Shown here: positions 1 through 8,340 of the stretch, in pieces
Layout of the letters: every line of letters starts with the position of its first letter
How positions within the stretch are numbered: position 1 is the first letter of the stretch
Origin: Streptomyces sp. G-G2
Lineage (GTDB): Bacteria; Actinomycetota; Actinomycetes; Streptomycetales; Streptomycetaceae
NCBI RefSeq assembly: GCF_030063135.1
Contig: NZ_JASISO010000034.1
Coordinates: forward strand, 32,994 to 96,993
Reading direction: 5' to 3'
Length of the DNA: 64,000 bases
Made by a program: the position numbers and the translations under genes
The notes under the pieces: generated by a model
The model's input: only the letters and a program-made list of their open reading frames with translations
The model's database searches: none
Told to the model about the DNA's origin: nothing

Positions 1-291
1 GTCGTGGGGAAGACAGTGGTGGGAGCTGCACGACTGTGTCCGATGGAGGAGGCGAAGCACGCGGTCGAAGCCGGGGTGTGGATCGGACGTTCCCACCGTG
101 GCAACGGCGTCGGCGGTGCAGTGCTTGGGCACCTCCTAGCCCTCGGACGCGCTGACGGATTCGATTCGCTGTTCGTGAGCACCAAGCCGGATAACACGGC
201 CGTCCACCGACTTCTCGCAGCACGTGGCGTCGACCTCGTCCGTGAAGGCGACACCGTACAGGCATGGGTAGATCTCACTGCTGTCAAGTAG
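1..291 (+). CDS. GNAT N-acetyltransferase, 5'-truncated by window edge
   Basis: This is the C-terminal part of a GNAT-fold N-acetyltransferase. The reading frame is open to the left edge, so the N-terminus lies outside the window. The acetyl-CoA pyrophosphate loop is visible as RGNGVGG near residue 35 of the visible part. It is followed by a helix (VLGHLLALGRADGF) and a strand ending in STKPDNTAVHRLL, which has the Asn usual in this fold. The substrate cannot be read from the sequence. The gene ends 100 bp before a TnsB-type repeat array, so it may be cargo of an older Tn7-like element; that placement is inference. Confidence 0.7.
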   Translation, partial: VVGKTVVGAARLCPMEEAKHAVEAGVWIGRSHRGNGVGGAVLGHLLALGRADGFDSLFVSTKPDNTAVHRLLAARGVDLVREGDTVQAWVDLTAVK

Positions 292-390
292 TAGTGATCG
301 GGGCTTGTTTCAGCACCCGTCGGCCTTCGCCGTCCGGCTCATGCCGCCCAGGAAATCGTCTACCCCCACTGCGGCCTCAGGATCGCCGGA

Positions 391-530
391 AACTGGTGCC
401 AACAAGACTGACAACTCGCCGCTGGTTGCAAGAAGCGTGACCATCTGGTGCCAATAAGCGTGTCCCACGTCCCCGAGATGGCCAGTTCACCGCGCCCTAC
501 GGTTCCAACTATCGTGTCTCGGCTCACTTG
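391..530. repeat. Array of TnsB-type repeats, diverged copy of the element end at 6893-7027
   Basis: Three direct copies of CTGGTGCCAAnAAGCGTG-like sequence start at 393, 422 and 445, and a fourth related site starts at 500 (CGGTTCCAACTATCG). The copies at 6893, 6922 and 6945 show the same 29 and 23 nt spacing, and the fourth there starts at 7001. By hand, an ungapped 110-bp alignment of 391-500 with 6891-7000 gives about 60% identity. Both arrays point the same way, whereas the two ends of one transposon should be inverted. I infer that this is the tnsA-side end of a second, related Tn7-like element. The 292-663 interval otherwise holds no convincing gene. Confidence 0.6.
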
Positions 531-539
531 TTGGAACCG
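500..539. repeat. Inverted repeat, 10-bp arms, possible abutting transposon termini
   Basis: CGGTTCCAAC (500-509) and GTTGGAACCG (530-539) are perfect inverted arms around a 20-nt spacer. The spacer holds a TGT at 515-517, the trinucleotide expected at a Tn7-like terminus, and the following CTCGG resembles the outer end at 7027 read inwards (TGTGACTCGC). This could be where the left end of the inner element meets the right end of an older one. No 5-bp target duplication matching the right flank (7028-7032) is visible, so the assignment is tentative. Confidence 0.35.
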
Positions 540-663
540 GAGTACTCCAGCACTGAAATCAATCTGGGCTTGGGGTGTGGCCCAAAATGATCAGATGTCT
601 GCCGCCACGGCCTGGTAGAACCGGGTCCGAGTGGCAGTTGGGCCACGAGGCTCTGGGGGCGTT

Positions 664-1245
664 ATGTCGGGACCGGCAGTTGGACTGTGGCTATTCGAAC
701 CATGCGGGTTCGCGGACATCCTGGCCGATGTGGTCCCGTGGTTGGAGACCTTCTGCGAGCCGGTGGAGGCCAAGGCCAGCGGTGACGCGGATTTCTGGGT
801 GCGAGACGGTTCGACCCTGGGCCTGCAGGCCTTCGACCCGGCCGGCGTCGGCGTGTTCTTCCTGTCGGAGGACGAGGAGATGCCTGCCGAGGACGAGGAC
901 TACTCGGCTTTCTCGCGACCACCAGTGCAGGGGCTGATAGCCGGTGCCGGCTGCTCGGGGCCGGTGAACCACGTGCTGCTCGGCCACCTGACGCTCGCTC
1001 TCGCCCGCCGTCTCGATGCGCTGGTCGATTTCGACGGCCTCCTGAGTGGTCACCGCACCGCGGGAGACGACACGAGCGACGAGGCAGTCCTGGCCCGGGC
1101 GAGAGCACTGGCGTCAGATCTCCCGGGGAGGCTGGCGGAGGTCTCCTATGACACCGGCGGTGGGGGCCGGTGGTTTCGACATGTCGGGGACGTGGAGTTC
1201 CTGGAAGCCTGGCTGCAACATCCCGACTTCCACTTGATCAAGTAG
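664..1245 (+). CDS. DUF6368-type protein of unknown function, likely island cargo
   Basis: The protein has 193 residues from the ATG at 664 (MSGPAVGLWLFEPCGF). That start fits better than the in-frame ATG at 631, because the conserved-looking sequence begins there. The body is acidic, with an EDEEMPAEDEDYSAF stretch. It ends in a GGGGRWFRHVGDVEFLEAW segment, the kind of hydrophobic/aromatic C-terminus I associate with DUF6368 family proteins of Streptomyces. There is no signal peptide, membrane helix or catalytic motif. It lies between a TnsB-site array and tniQ, where Tn7-like elements carry passenger genes. The function is unknown. Confidence 0.65.
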   Translation: MSGPAVGLWLFEPCGFADILADVVPWLETFCEPVEAKASGDADFWVRDGSTLGLQAFDPAGVGVFFLSEDEEMPAEDEDYSAFSRPPVQGLIAGAGCSGPVNHVLLGHLTLALARRLDALVDFDGLLSGHRTAGDDTSDEAVLARARALASDLPGRLAEVSYDTGGGGRWFRHVGDVEFLEAWLQHPDFHLIK

Positions 1246-1274
1246 CGCTTCAGCCTCGATCATCGCGTCCGGGC

Positions 1275-2510
1275 TCACGGTGCCGGTCGCCACTCGCGGT
1301 CGCGCGCTGTCGCGTACTGGTGGATGCCCTCGATCGTGATGGGAGTCCTGTGGGTGAGGAGAAATCGCAGCGGTGGGGAGTTCCTCGGAAAGTTGCGCAT
1401 CCTGTCGCCCGTGGTCTTCATGGGCCCTTGGACTTCCTGTAGGTGCGCATGGACCGGGGCGAGCGCCGTCAAGGCGCCGCTGTCGGTCCCCTTCAAGATC
1501 CGGTGGGCGATGGCGGTCGCCGCGACGTAGGCCCTGGCGTCGACAGATGGGCTGGCCAGCGCGTGGAAGTGGTGGAACTTGCCGGATCCCCCTTTCAGGC
1601 GGTCCCTGCGCTCTTCCCTCTCCAGGGCATCTTGCTCAAGGATTTCGTCGTGTTCGGCGCTGAGGGCGAGGTTCCGGGCTGCCGGCCAGGTCAGGGTGAT
1701 CAGGCCAGCGACGGTGTGCAGGTCGATGAAGTACTGATTGCTGTCGATCATCCACCCGACGCTGCCCACTTCTCGGGGGCCGTCGGGGCAAAGCAATCCC
1801 ATCAGGTCCTGCTGCAGTGCGAGTGCTGTCTTCAGGAAGTCCTCGCTGCAGGCAGGTGCCGGGGCTTGGTCGTGGCGGGCGCCGCAGATGGGGGCGTTGA
1901 GGCGCTCCGGTCGCCCTTCGGTGACGACACGGCATTGGTTGGGGTGAAGATCCTCGTTCTTGATCCTGGGGATGAGTGAGAAGCCCTGAACCTCCATGCC
2001 GAGGTGACCGCACTTGACACAGTTGTGGCGGAGAAGGCAGCGGTGGGCGGGGCAGGCGAAGACTGGAGGGAGCCGCCAGAGGCGTTTCCAGCTGCCTCCG
2101 TGAGCGCGCTCGATGTCGGAGTCGCCAGCCAGGCAGCTGGGGCAGAACCGTGACCAGCGCCGGAACACGTCATGGTTGCCGTGGAGGATCCGTCCCCGGG
2201 GCCGGCGTATCAGCGTTGCATCGAGCGGTCCGTAGCGGGCGCCGAACGGGGCGAGGAAGAGGTTGGCGACCTCGTCCTCACCGAGTCGGGTGGTGCGTGC
2301 GAACTCAGCTGATTGCTCCGGTGTTGGAAGATACTGCTGGCTGATGGAGAGATGTTCGGTCAGCCCGGTCCGGTGGTTGCTCAGCCCGGTGTGACGGACG
2401 ATCGTTCCGGGGCTGACGTTGTTGTGGTGGGCCAGGCGGAGAAGAAGGCCGACGAGGCTTTCATCCGGGAGCGGGGCGAGGCTGCGGGGCAGAGGCCGGA
2501 GCGGAGGCAT
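1275..2510 (-). CDS. tniQ: TniQ family transposition target-selection protein
   Basis: This protein has 411 residues and belongs to the TniQ/TnsD family, which couples a Tn7-like transposase to its target site. The N-terminus (PLPDESLVGLLLRLAHHN) is the TniQ signature. Zinc ligands follow as CPSC (123-126), CPAH (153-156) and CVKC (164-167). The C-terminal half has no recognisable DNA-binding motif, and at this length the protein lies between short TniQ and full TnsD proteins. It is the last gene of the leftward tnsA-tnsB-tnsC-tniQ run and starts 10 bp after tnsC. Which attachment site it selects cannot be told from sequence alone. Confidence 0.85.
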   Translation of the reverse strand: MPPLRPLPRSLAPLPDESLVGLLLRLAHHNNVSPGTIVRHTGLSNHRTGLTEHLSISQQYLPTPEQSAEFARTTRLGEDEVANLFLAPFGARYGPLDATLIRRPRGRILHGNHDVFRRWSRFCPSCLAGDSDIERAHGGSWKRLWRLPPVFACPAHRCLLRHNCVKCGHLGMEVQGFSLIPRIKNEDLHPNQCRVVTEGRPERLNAPICGARHDQAPAPACSEDFLKTALALQQDLMGLLCPDGPREVGSVGWMIDSNQYFIDLHTVAGLITLTWPAARNLALSAEHDEILEQDALEREERRDRLKGGSGKFHHFHALASPSVDARAYVAATAIAHRILKGTDSGALTALAPVHAHLQEVQGPMKTTGDRMRNFPRNSPPLRFLLTHRTPITIEGIHQYATARDREWRPAP

Positions 2511-2520
2511 GGGGCAGCCG

Positions 2521-3765
2521 TCACTTTCCCGCGGCCTTGTTGTCGAAGACGGTGTTGCGGGGTTTCTGGCGGGGCTTCGGAGCGGGCTTGGCGGGGACGG
2601 CGGGGATCTCGCCGGCCTGCGGGTCTCGGTCGAGAAGGTTGCCGAGGTTGATGGTGATCTCGTCGAGGAGCGGGATGGTCAGCTCCTCCTGGCCGGTCTC
2701 CATGGCGCGGGTGCAGCCGTCCTGGACGAGTCGCCGCAGCAGACCGACGATGCCCCCGGTGCGGCGGAAGAGGTATTCGGGCATGTCGCCGTCGGTGAGC
2801 ATGCCGTCCCGGGCACCGAGGAGGCGGAGTTGTTCCTCGGTGCCGGCCAGGTGCTCGATCCAGGCGTTGATCTCCTGAGGAGTGTCGTAGGTGAACGGGT
2901 CGAGGTCGACCAGGTCAAAGCGGCGTTCGGTCTGGGTGGCGGCCTGGTCGCTGCGGCCATGCCGGGCGCCGGGCAGAGTCCACTGGCCCGTGCGGGGGTC
3001 GGGCCGTCCTTCGCGCAGGAGGCCCGAGCCGGGGATGTCGACGCCGATGAGGATGACGGTGGCGTTGAAGGACATCAGGTCGCGGATGAGGTCGAGGGTG
3101 TCCTGGTCGTCCTCACGGTGCATCTTCAATCGGGTGATGTCGTCCAGGATCAGCACGGTGGTGTTGTGGTCGTGCAGGGAGGCACGGACGCCGCGGATCA
3201 GGCCGCGGAGGGTCTTGGCGTAGGGGGCGCCGTAGAAGTCGAGGATCGCCTCGCAGAGCCCCTTCGGGGTGGCCTTGACCGGGGTCTGGCAGTAGGCGAC
3301 GGGGACGAACAGGTCCCGGGTCCCCTCGATCGCGTTGGGGTTGAGCTGCTGGTGGAGGTCGCGCCAGAAGTCTTCGAAGGCCGCTGCGGCCTCGCAGGCC
3401 GTCTCGGTCTTGCCCTGGTAGCCGCCCCCGCTGATCATCAGGCCGTCGCGGGTGCCGGGGGTGAAGTTCAGAGCGTTGTTCTAGATGCGGGATCTCATCA
3501 GCGTGGTGACCCGGCGGCTCATCGGGGTCTCCTGCAGACCGAGGTTGACGTGCGAGGCAGTGCGGTGCAGATCGTGCAGGGCTCGGCGGCGAGTCGGCAG
3601 GGCCCCGTATTGGTCCGGGCTCAGCCTGGGAGCCGGGATGAAGGCGCTGCGGGTCGTGCGCCAGCGCTGCCATCCCTCGAAGCTGAGCCGGTCCGGTGGC
3701 GGTCCGGCCCGCAGGAACGAGACGATGCCCGCCTCCCCATCACCGCTCGTGGCGCGGTCGTCCAT
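2521..3765 (-). pseudogene. tnsC: TnsC/TniB AAA+ ATPase gene interrupted by an in-frame amber codon
   Basis: TnsC/TniB ATPases bridge target DNA, the TniQ-class protein and the transposase. The frame opens at the ATG at 3765, three bases after the tnsB stop, and reads 94 codons ending in TLMRSRI. A TAG follows at 3481-3483. The same frame then continues (NNALNFTPGTRDGL) into the Walker A motif GGGYQGKTE, Walker B (VLILDD) and a normal C-terminus ending at 2521, giving 414 codon positions in all. A single C-to-T change from CAG would explain the lesion. The downstream ATG at 3438 opens a 305-aa frame, but it starts at the P-loop itself and lacks the N-terminal domain. Sequencing error is possible. 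Confidence 0.8.
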
Positions 3766-3768
3766 GGC

Positions 3769-5997
3769 TCACGCTCCCTCGTCCGGCGGGTCGGGCTGGG
3801 GGTGGTCGGTGTCGTCCTCGGGCAGCAGGAACAGGTTGCCGGTGCGGTAACTCGTCCCCAGCCGAGCTGGTTTGGTGGGACGTCTTGTCACCGCCTCCTC
3901 GCGGCGGTGCCGACGCTCGGCATCGAGGCCGGAGACGGCTTGCTCGACGCGCTGCGGCATGGGGGTCACCGGTGAGACGGGGGCCGGGGCAGCGGCCCGG
4001 TCCTCGGCGGCGGCCCGGGCCTGGGTCTCGTCCCGGGCGTGGTTGATGCGTTCGGAGCGGGTGGTGGCCGTCTTCCAGCTGCTGACCGGGGCCCGGGCGG
4101 CGAGGATCTCCAGCAGCAGGGGCAGCAGTTCGGCATCCGTGCGGGGCCGCATGTCTGCCTCGCGTGCGGCGGCCAGTAGCTCGGAGACCCGTCGGTCGCC
4201 GAACGCGGGGACCGTGCCGACCGGGGGCAGTCCGGTCCAGCGCAATTCGTGCCAGTCGTGGGTGAGGGGGTCCTGGAAGAACACGGTGCGGCGGTCGCGC
4301 GGTTCGCGGTGGACGCACCAGCGGCCCTTGAACCTCCCGCCCCGGGCCGAGCGCTCGTTCAGGTAGGGCTCAAGCGCGTCGCCGTAATACCAAAGGCCCT
4401 TGATCTTCACTCCGCGCTCCCGCAGCACGGAGATGGGGTGGGACGGCAGCAGCTCGTAGTAGAGGTCCGGCTGCGGCAGCCGCAGCCCCAGGCCGGTCTG
4501 CTCAAAGGATGCCGCGAACAGGGTGTTGGGGCTGTGGTTGCCGCCGACGTCCCAGGCCGGGGCGTACTCGCCCAGGTGCCTCCGCTGCCAGATGCCCACG
4601 ATCCAGGTGGCGACGAGGTGTTCCATCTCCTCCAGTGTCAGCACCTCCTCGTCCTCGGGGGCGGCCCCGCGGTCGGCGGCATCGACGCCCGTGTAGCCGG
4701 GCAGGTGCTCGAACAGCAGCGTCCTGATCGCGCCGAAGGCCCGCTCGACGGCGTGCTTGTCCGGAGGCCGCAGGGCCCGGGCCGGAAGGATGTTGCAGCC
4801 CAGCCTCCGCTCGACCTCCACCAGGTGGTGGTTGCGATAGACAGACCCGTGGTCGGTGGTGACTGTCTCCGGGCTGAAGAACGGCAGCCCGGCCACCGGA
4901 TGGCCGGCGAACTCGGCCACCAGCGCGGACGGCAGCCCCGGATACGGCCACTCCATCTCCGGCCCCCACTCCGGCCGCATCGGAAGTGGCAGCATCACGT
5001 CCCTCAGCAGCATCGCCGCGTCCACCGCGGTGTCCGACACCAGTGTGAGCCGGAAAGCGCAGAGCGAGTGGGTGAACACATCCAGCGCGAGGGTCAGGTG
5101 GGCCCTGACCGGCTCGCCGAAGACACCTTCGCGGACCATCACCGGCAGCACCGTGGTGTCCAGCGCGACCACCTGCCCGGGACGGTCGACCAGCACATGC
5201 CCGGACCGTACCGGCAGATCAGCCGCCCCCAGATTGCGAGGCCGTGACCCACTGGGGCCAAACCACTCGTGCCAGACCTGCCGCAGCGTGTTGTAGGACG
5301 GGACGTGCAGGTCGGGCCCGTAGGTCTCGCGTACGTACTGATGGATCAGGCGGGTGCGGGTGGCCATCCCGACCCGGGACCGGCCCTGCAGTTCGGCGTG
5401 GACCGCGAAGATCGCCTCCCGGATCTCCGGGCCGATGCTCGGGCGGCGCCCGCCCGGCCGCAGCCACCGGTCATCGGCGCATCCGATCAGCCCGGACCGC
5501 TCACGGCCCCGCTCCCAGCGGATCAGCGTGCGGTAACCGACCCGGTCCAGTCCCAGCAGCCGGGCCTCCTGCCGGTCCATCGCCCCCAGCTCGGCGACCT
5601 TGGCCCACCGCCGCTCGGTCAGCGTGGTGACGGCCGGGTCGTAACACGGCCTCGGTTCCCCCGGCCCGGGATCCTCCGGATTCCCACTGCGGAACCCGGT
5701 GCCCACCTCCAGCAGGTGGGCCATCCGCAGCCGGACCAACTCCAGCCTCCCCGGCGGAAGATCAGCCACGGACGCGGACTGCCGCCCGCGGTCCGGGCCG
5801 TCGGCCGCTGTGCGCGAGGACGGCCGACAAGCCGGATGGTTGACGAGGAACCGGAAGGTCAGCTGCTGCCGGGCCCCCGCCGGATCGACTACCACGACCC
5901 GCCCCAGATGGGGCTCGTGCCGCTCGACAGTCCACTCCACCCCGTCCAGGACAAGCCCGGCCCCCGGAGCGAGATCAAGCACCAGAGGAGGACTCAC
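3769..5997 (-). CDS. tnsB: TnsB/TniA-type DDE transposase (Mu-transposase fold)
   Basis: This 742-residue transposase binds the element ends and performs the 3'-strand transfers. The order is an N-terminal beta/SH3-like segment (to about 60), helix-turn-helix DNA-binding domains (about 120-250), the RNase-H-like catalytic core with D280 (VALDTT), D382 (TTDHGS) and E418 (HAVERAFG), then a beta-barrel and a basic C-terminal tail. The D-to-E spacing of 36 is normal and the triad is intact. It overlaps the end of tnsA by 4 bp and precedes tnsC by 3 bp, so the genes are translationally coupled. Its likely binding sites are the repeats at 6893-7027. Confidence 0.92.
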   Translation of the reverse strand: MSPPLVLDLAPGAGLVLDGVEWTVERHEPHLGRVVVVDPAGARQQLTFRFLVNHPACRPSSRTAADGPDRGRQSASVADLPPGRLELVRLRMAHLLEVGTGFRSGNPEDPGPGEPRPCYDPAVTTLTERRWAKVAELGAMDRQEARLLGLDRVGYRTLIRWERGRERSGLIGCADDRWLRPGGRRPSIGPEIREAIFAVHAELQGRSRVGMATRTRLIHQYVRETYGPDLHVPSYNTLRQVWHEWFGPSGSRPRNLGAADLPVRSGHVLVDRPGQVVALDTTVLPVMVREGVFGEPVRAHLTLALDVFTHSLCAFRLTLVSDTAVDAAMLLRDVMLPLPMRPEWGPEMEWPYPGLPSALVAEFAGHPVAGLPFFSPETVTTDHGSVYRNHHLVEVERRLGCNILPARALRPPDKHAVERAFGAIRTLLFEHLPGYTGVDAADRGAAPEDEEVLTLEEMEHLVATWIVGIWQRRHLGEYAPAWDVGGNHSPNTLFAASFEQTGLGLRLPQPDLYYELLPSHPISVLRERGVKIKGLWYYGDALEPYLNERSARGGRFKGRWCVHREPRDRRTVFFQDPLTHDWHELRWTGLPPVGTVPAFGDRRVSELLAAAREADMRPRTDAELLPLLLEILAARAPVSSWKTATTRSERINHARDETQARAAAEDRAAAPAPVSPVTPMPQRVEQAVSGLDAERRHRREEAVTRRPTKPARLGTSYRTGNLFLLPEDDTDHPQPDPPDEGA

Positions 5998-6842
5998 AGG
6001 GCCCCACCTGCCGGCTCGACCAGCGAGCGGTCACTCAGCGGGACAGAAAGATCGATACCGAGCGAACGGTGCCAGAGCTGGTGCAGCAGCTCCGCCCGAG
6101 CCAGCGCCGGAACCGTGGAAGCGGCCGCAAGTTCCCCGAACGACACCCGGGCCTGGGCCCGTTCCAAGAGATCCGCCCGCAGCCCGAGCGGATCGGGCAG
6201 CGGGCGGCGCTGGCAGGACAAAGCGTCCAGCCCGGTGAAGACGTGCCGCCTCCAGCCTGCGGCCACTACGTATTCCCAGCCGCAGGCCAGCGCCATCTCA
6301 AAGGCGGCGGCGAACGACTCGACGTCCTTCGCGCGCACCCGGTCGAGCGGGCGGACATCGATCAGACACACCCCGGCCCGGGACAGCACCAGGAAGTCAG
6401 GAACATGGACACGCGGCCCGCCGCCGGTCCGGAACTGCAGCTTCAAGGGCTGCGGGACCACCTCCCGCACCTGGCCGGCGAAGTCCAGCGCGAGCAGGAC
6501 CTTCGCTTCCTCCAGACTCTCGAAGCCGTGATGCCTCCCTGTGCTGACCACGTACTGAAGCCCGGGCCGGTGGCGCTGCCGCCGATGCCACGAAAACCAG
6601 CGAACCGGCCCGACCCCGGGAAGCTGAACCTGGGCAAGGTCCCGGACCGGCACGATCAGTTCGCCGCCTCCGAGGTTCAAGGTGACAGCCCAGCGACGAG
6701 TCCAGCCATCCGAGAGATCCAGATCCTGACGTCCAGAGGCAACCGACGCCCGTACGAGCAAGTCGTCCCAGCGGCAGCGGTGTGACCACACCGCCCCCGC
6801 CTCAGGGTCTGCCGCAGGCAGCAGTCCGTCCTCGTCGGCCAT
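5994..6842 (-). CDS. tnsA: TnsA-like transposon endonuclease subunit
   Basis: TnsA makes the 5'-strand cuts that allow cut-and-paste movement together with TnsB. I start it at the ATG at 6842 (MADEDGLLPAADPEAG, 282 aa), because the longer frame from 6944 would run through the terminal repeats. The restriction-endonuclease-like core shows Glu111/112 (ESLEEAK), Asp149 (HVPDF) and Asp162-Val-Arg164 (LIDVRP). In Tn7 TnsA the last pair is Gln-x-Lys, so Arg replaces the catalytic Lys here. A winged-helix C-terminal half follows. The gene lies next to the element end, as in Tn7. Confidence 0.82.
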   Translation of the reverse strand: MADEDGLLPAADPEAGAVWSHRCRWDDLLVRASVASGRQDLDLSDGWTRRWAVTLNLGGGELIVPVRDLAQVQLPGVGPVRWFSWHRRQRHRPGLQYVVSTGRHHGFESLEEAKVLLALDFAGQVREVVPQPLKLQFRTGGGPRVHVPDFLVLSRAGVCLIDVRPLDRVRAKDVESFAAAFEMALACGWEYVVAAGWRRHVFTGLDALSCQRRPLPDPLGLRADLLERAQARVSFGELAAASTVPALARAELLHQLWHRSLGIDLSVPLSDRSLVEPAGGAL

Positions 6843-6892
6843 GCCTTCAAGCAAACGCCCGCCCACGGCGCCCGCACCAGCACGCTTCGAAA

Positions 6893-7027
6893 TTGGTGAC
6901 AACCCGACTGCGAACACGAACCTTGTGACAACTAGCCCGAGCAACTGGTGACAACTACCGCTGCGAACTCGACCGAGAGGACCAGGTCAGATCCCCCGCT
7001 CGGTGACAGTTATCGCTGCGAGTCACA
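6893..7027. repeat. Tn7-like element end with four TnsB-type sites
   Basis: Four related sites occur at 6893 (TTGGTGACAACCCGACTGCG), 6922 (CTTGTGACAACTAGC), 6945 (CTGGTGACAACTACCGCTGC) and 7001 (CGGTGACAGTTATCGCTGCG). Read inwards from 7027 the end starts TGTGACTCGCAGCG, and TGT is the usual Tn7-like terminus. The array lies directly upstream of tnsA, so it probably also carries the tns promoter. Beyond 7027 about 140 bp without a gene precede the next start. A minus-strand frame there, read towards the element, ends at a stop made by the terminus (7024-7026) and may be a remnant of the target gene. Confidence 0.7.
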
Positions 7028-7170
7028 CGAAGGGGCCCGCCGTCACCTCCTCCTCCAGGGGCAGCGCGGGCTCATACCGGCGGATGATCGCGGCGAGCCC
7101 GTGGGGGGATGTGTGGCGCCGTGCGCGGGGCGAGGCTCTGAGGTGACGCGCACGCTCTCAGGGGGTTGCT

Positions 7171-7713
7171 GTGAACATGTCCACCACGCTGCCGACCGCC
7201 GTCGCCACCGCTCCGCCGTCCGTACCGCGCTGGGTGGACCGGGCGGCGCACGCCGTGCCGCTGGTCGTCCTGCCGTCGGGGCTGTGGCGGATGGCCATGG
7301 CCGTCGGCATCCCGGTCGGCTTCAGCGGTCAGCTGGCCGCGGACTGGCGTCCCGGCTGGGAAACCTCCTCCTACATCACCCTGCTGACCCTCTTCACCGA
7401 GGCACTCGCACTCCTGACACTCGGCCTGGTCAGGCCCTGGGGCGAGAAGGTGCCGCGCTGGGTCCCGCTCCTCGCCGACCGGCGCGTTCCGCCCTGGGCA
7501 GCGGCCGCTCCGGCGTTGCTGGGCGCCCTCGCGGTCACCGCGGTGACGCTGCTGATGTTCCGGGGCGGCTGGCCGGCCTCCGCGGGCGGCCCGGAGGGCC
7601 CGGAGGGCGGCGCCGCCTGGATCATGAACGCCTGTTACGTCCCGATGCTGCTGTGGGGCCCGCTCCTGGCCACCGTCGCGATCGCCTACGCCCTGCGGCG
7701 CCGGAACACCTGA
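7171..7713 (+). CDS. Four-helix membrane protein of unknown function
   Basis: The protein has 180 residues from the GTG at 7171, preceded by a CAGGGGG ribosome site; a second possible start is the ATG two codons later. Four hydrophobic segments lie at about 26-47, 68-85, 110-130 and 150-172. The N-terminus is cytosolic-looking and the C-terminus is RRRNT. There is no enzyme motif. It converges on the membrane-protein gene at 7719-8291, with 5 bp between the two stops. It is the first chromosomal gene right of the Tn7-like element. Confidence 0.6.
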   Translation: MNMSTTLPTAVATAPPSVPRWVDRAAHAVPLVVLPSGLWRMAMAVGIPVGFSGQLAADWRPGWETSSYITLLTLFTEALALLTLGLVRPWGEKVPRWVPLLADRRVPPWAAAAPALLGALAVTAVTLLMFRGGWPASAGGPEGPEGGAAWIMNACYVPMLLWGPLLATVAIAYALRRRNT

Positions 7714-7718
7714 CCCCG

Positions 7719-8291
7719 TCACACCGCTCGGGCGCGGTTCCGGGTGCGGCCGACGGTCCAGGCCGTCAGGGCCGTCAGGACGGCCGCTCCCACCGCGTAG
7801 ACCGGGAGCCACAGGGTCGTGGTCGTGGACAGGCAGTCGGCGGCGGCCACATGGCTCTGCGCCGCCTGGGCGCGGGCCAGGGCGGGACCGGCGCGGTCGA
7901 CCAGGTCCGCCAGGGCCGCCTCCGTCCGGATGCTCTCGTACGTGCCCAGCGCCCCGCAGCGGCCGCGGGTGCCCGGCATCGGGAACAGCCACGCCCAGCG
8001 CTGGAGCATGGGGGCCACCGTGATCGCCACGCACAGGCCGACGACCAGGGAGTACGCCGTCAGGTTCCGCGCGTACGCGGCGCCGAGGCCGGGGGCGCGG
8101 GTCGGCAGCCGGTAGAACGAGAAGATCACCGCGAGCAGTGTGAGCCCGATGTACGTGGAGAACCACTGCCAGGAGCCCTGCGCGAGGAAGGCCGTCAGCA
8201 CCGCGGCGAGTGCGAGGCCGATGACCCCCGGCTGGCCGGGGTTGTCGAGACCCGCGCCGGTGGGCACCGGTTTCCGGGCGGCGGGCGCCAT
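7719..8291 (-). CDS. Multi-pass membrane protein of unknown function
   Basis: This 190-residue protein has hydrophobic segments near 20-38, 45-60, 75-95 and 160-180. A hydrophilic, probably extracytoplasmic, loop of about 60 residues contains two Cys (RGRCGALG and AADCLST). No family is recognised. The gene is convergent with the preceding membrane protein. About 50 bp separate its start from the end of the response-regulator gene upstream. Confidence 0.6.
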   Translation of the reverse strand: MAPAARKPVPTGAGLDNPGQPGVIGLALAAVLTAFLAQGSWQWFSTYIGLTLLAVIFSFYRLPTRAPGLGAAYARNLTAYSLVVGLCVAITVAPMLQRWAWLFPMPGTRGRCGALGTYESIRTEAALADLVDRAGPALARAQAAQSHVAAADCLSTTTTLWLPVYAVGAAVLTALTAWTVGRTRNRARAV

Positions 8292-8340
8292 GCCGGACCG
8301 GCCCCGAAGCCCGGCCCGGTTGGCGGGCGCCGCCCCGGCG

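Noticed and set aside
391..470. CRISPR-like array from three spaced repeats
   Set aside because: There are only three imperfect 18-bp repeats with 5- and 11-nt spacers and no cas genes. They match transposon-end sites instead.
2419..3975. Plus-strand open frame of 518 codons
   Set aside because: It is antisense to tnsC and the 3' end of tnsB, and its composition is low-information Gly/Arg/Val.
7028..7150. Minus-strand frame ending at the transposon terminus as a real gene
   Set aside because: It has no start before the divergent gene at 7171 and no recognisable domain. At most it is a remnant of a target gene.
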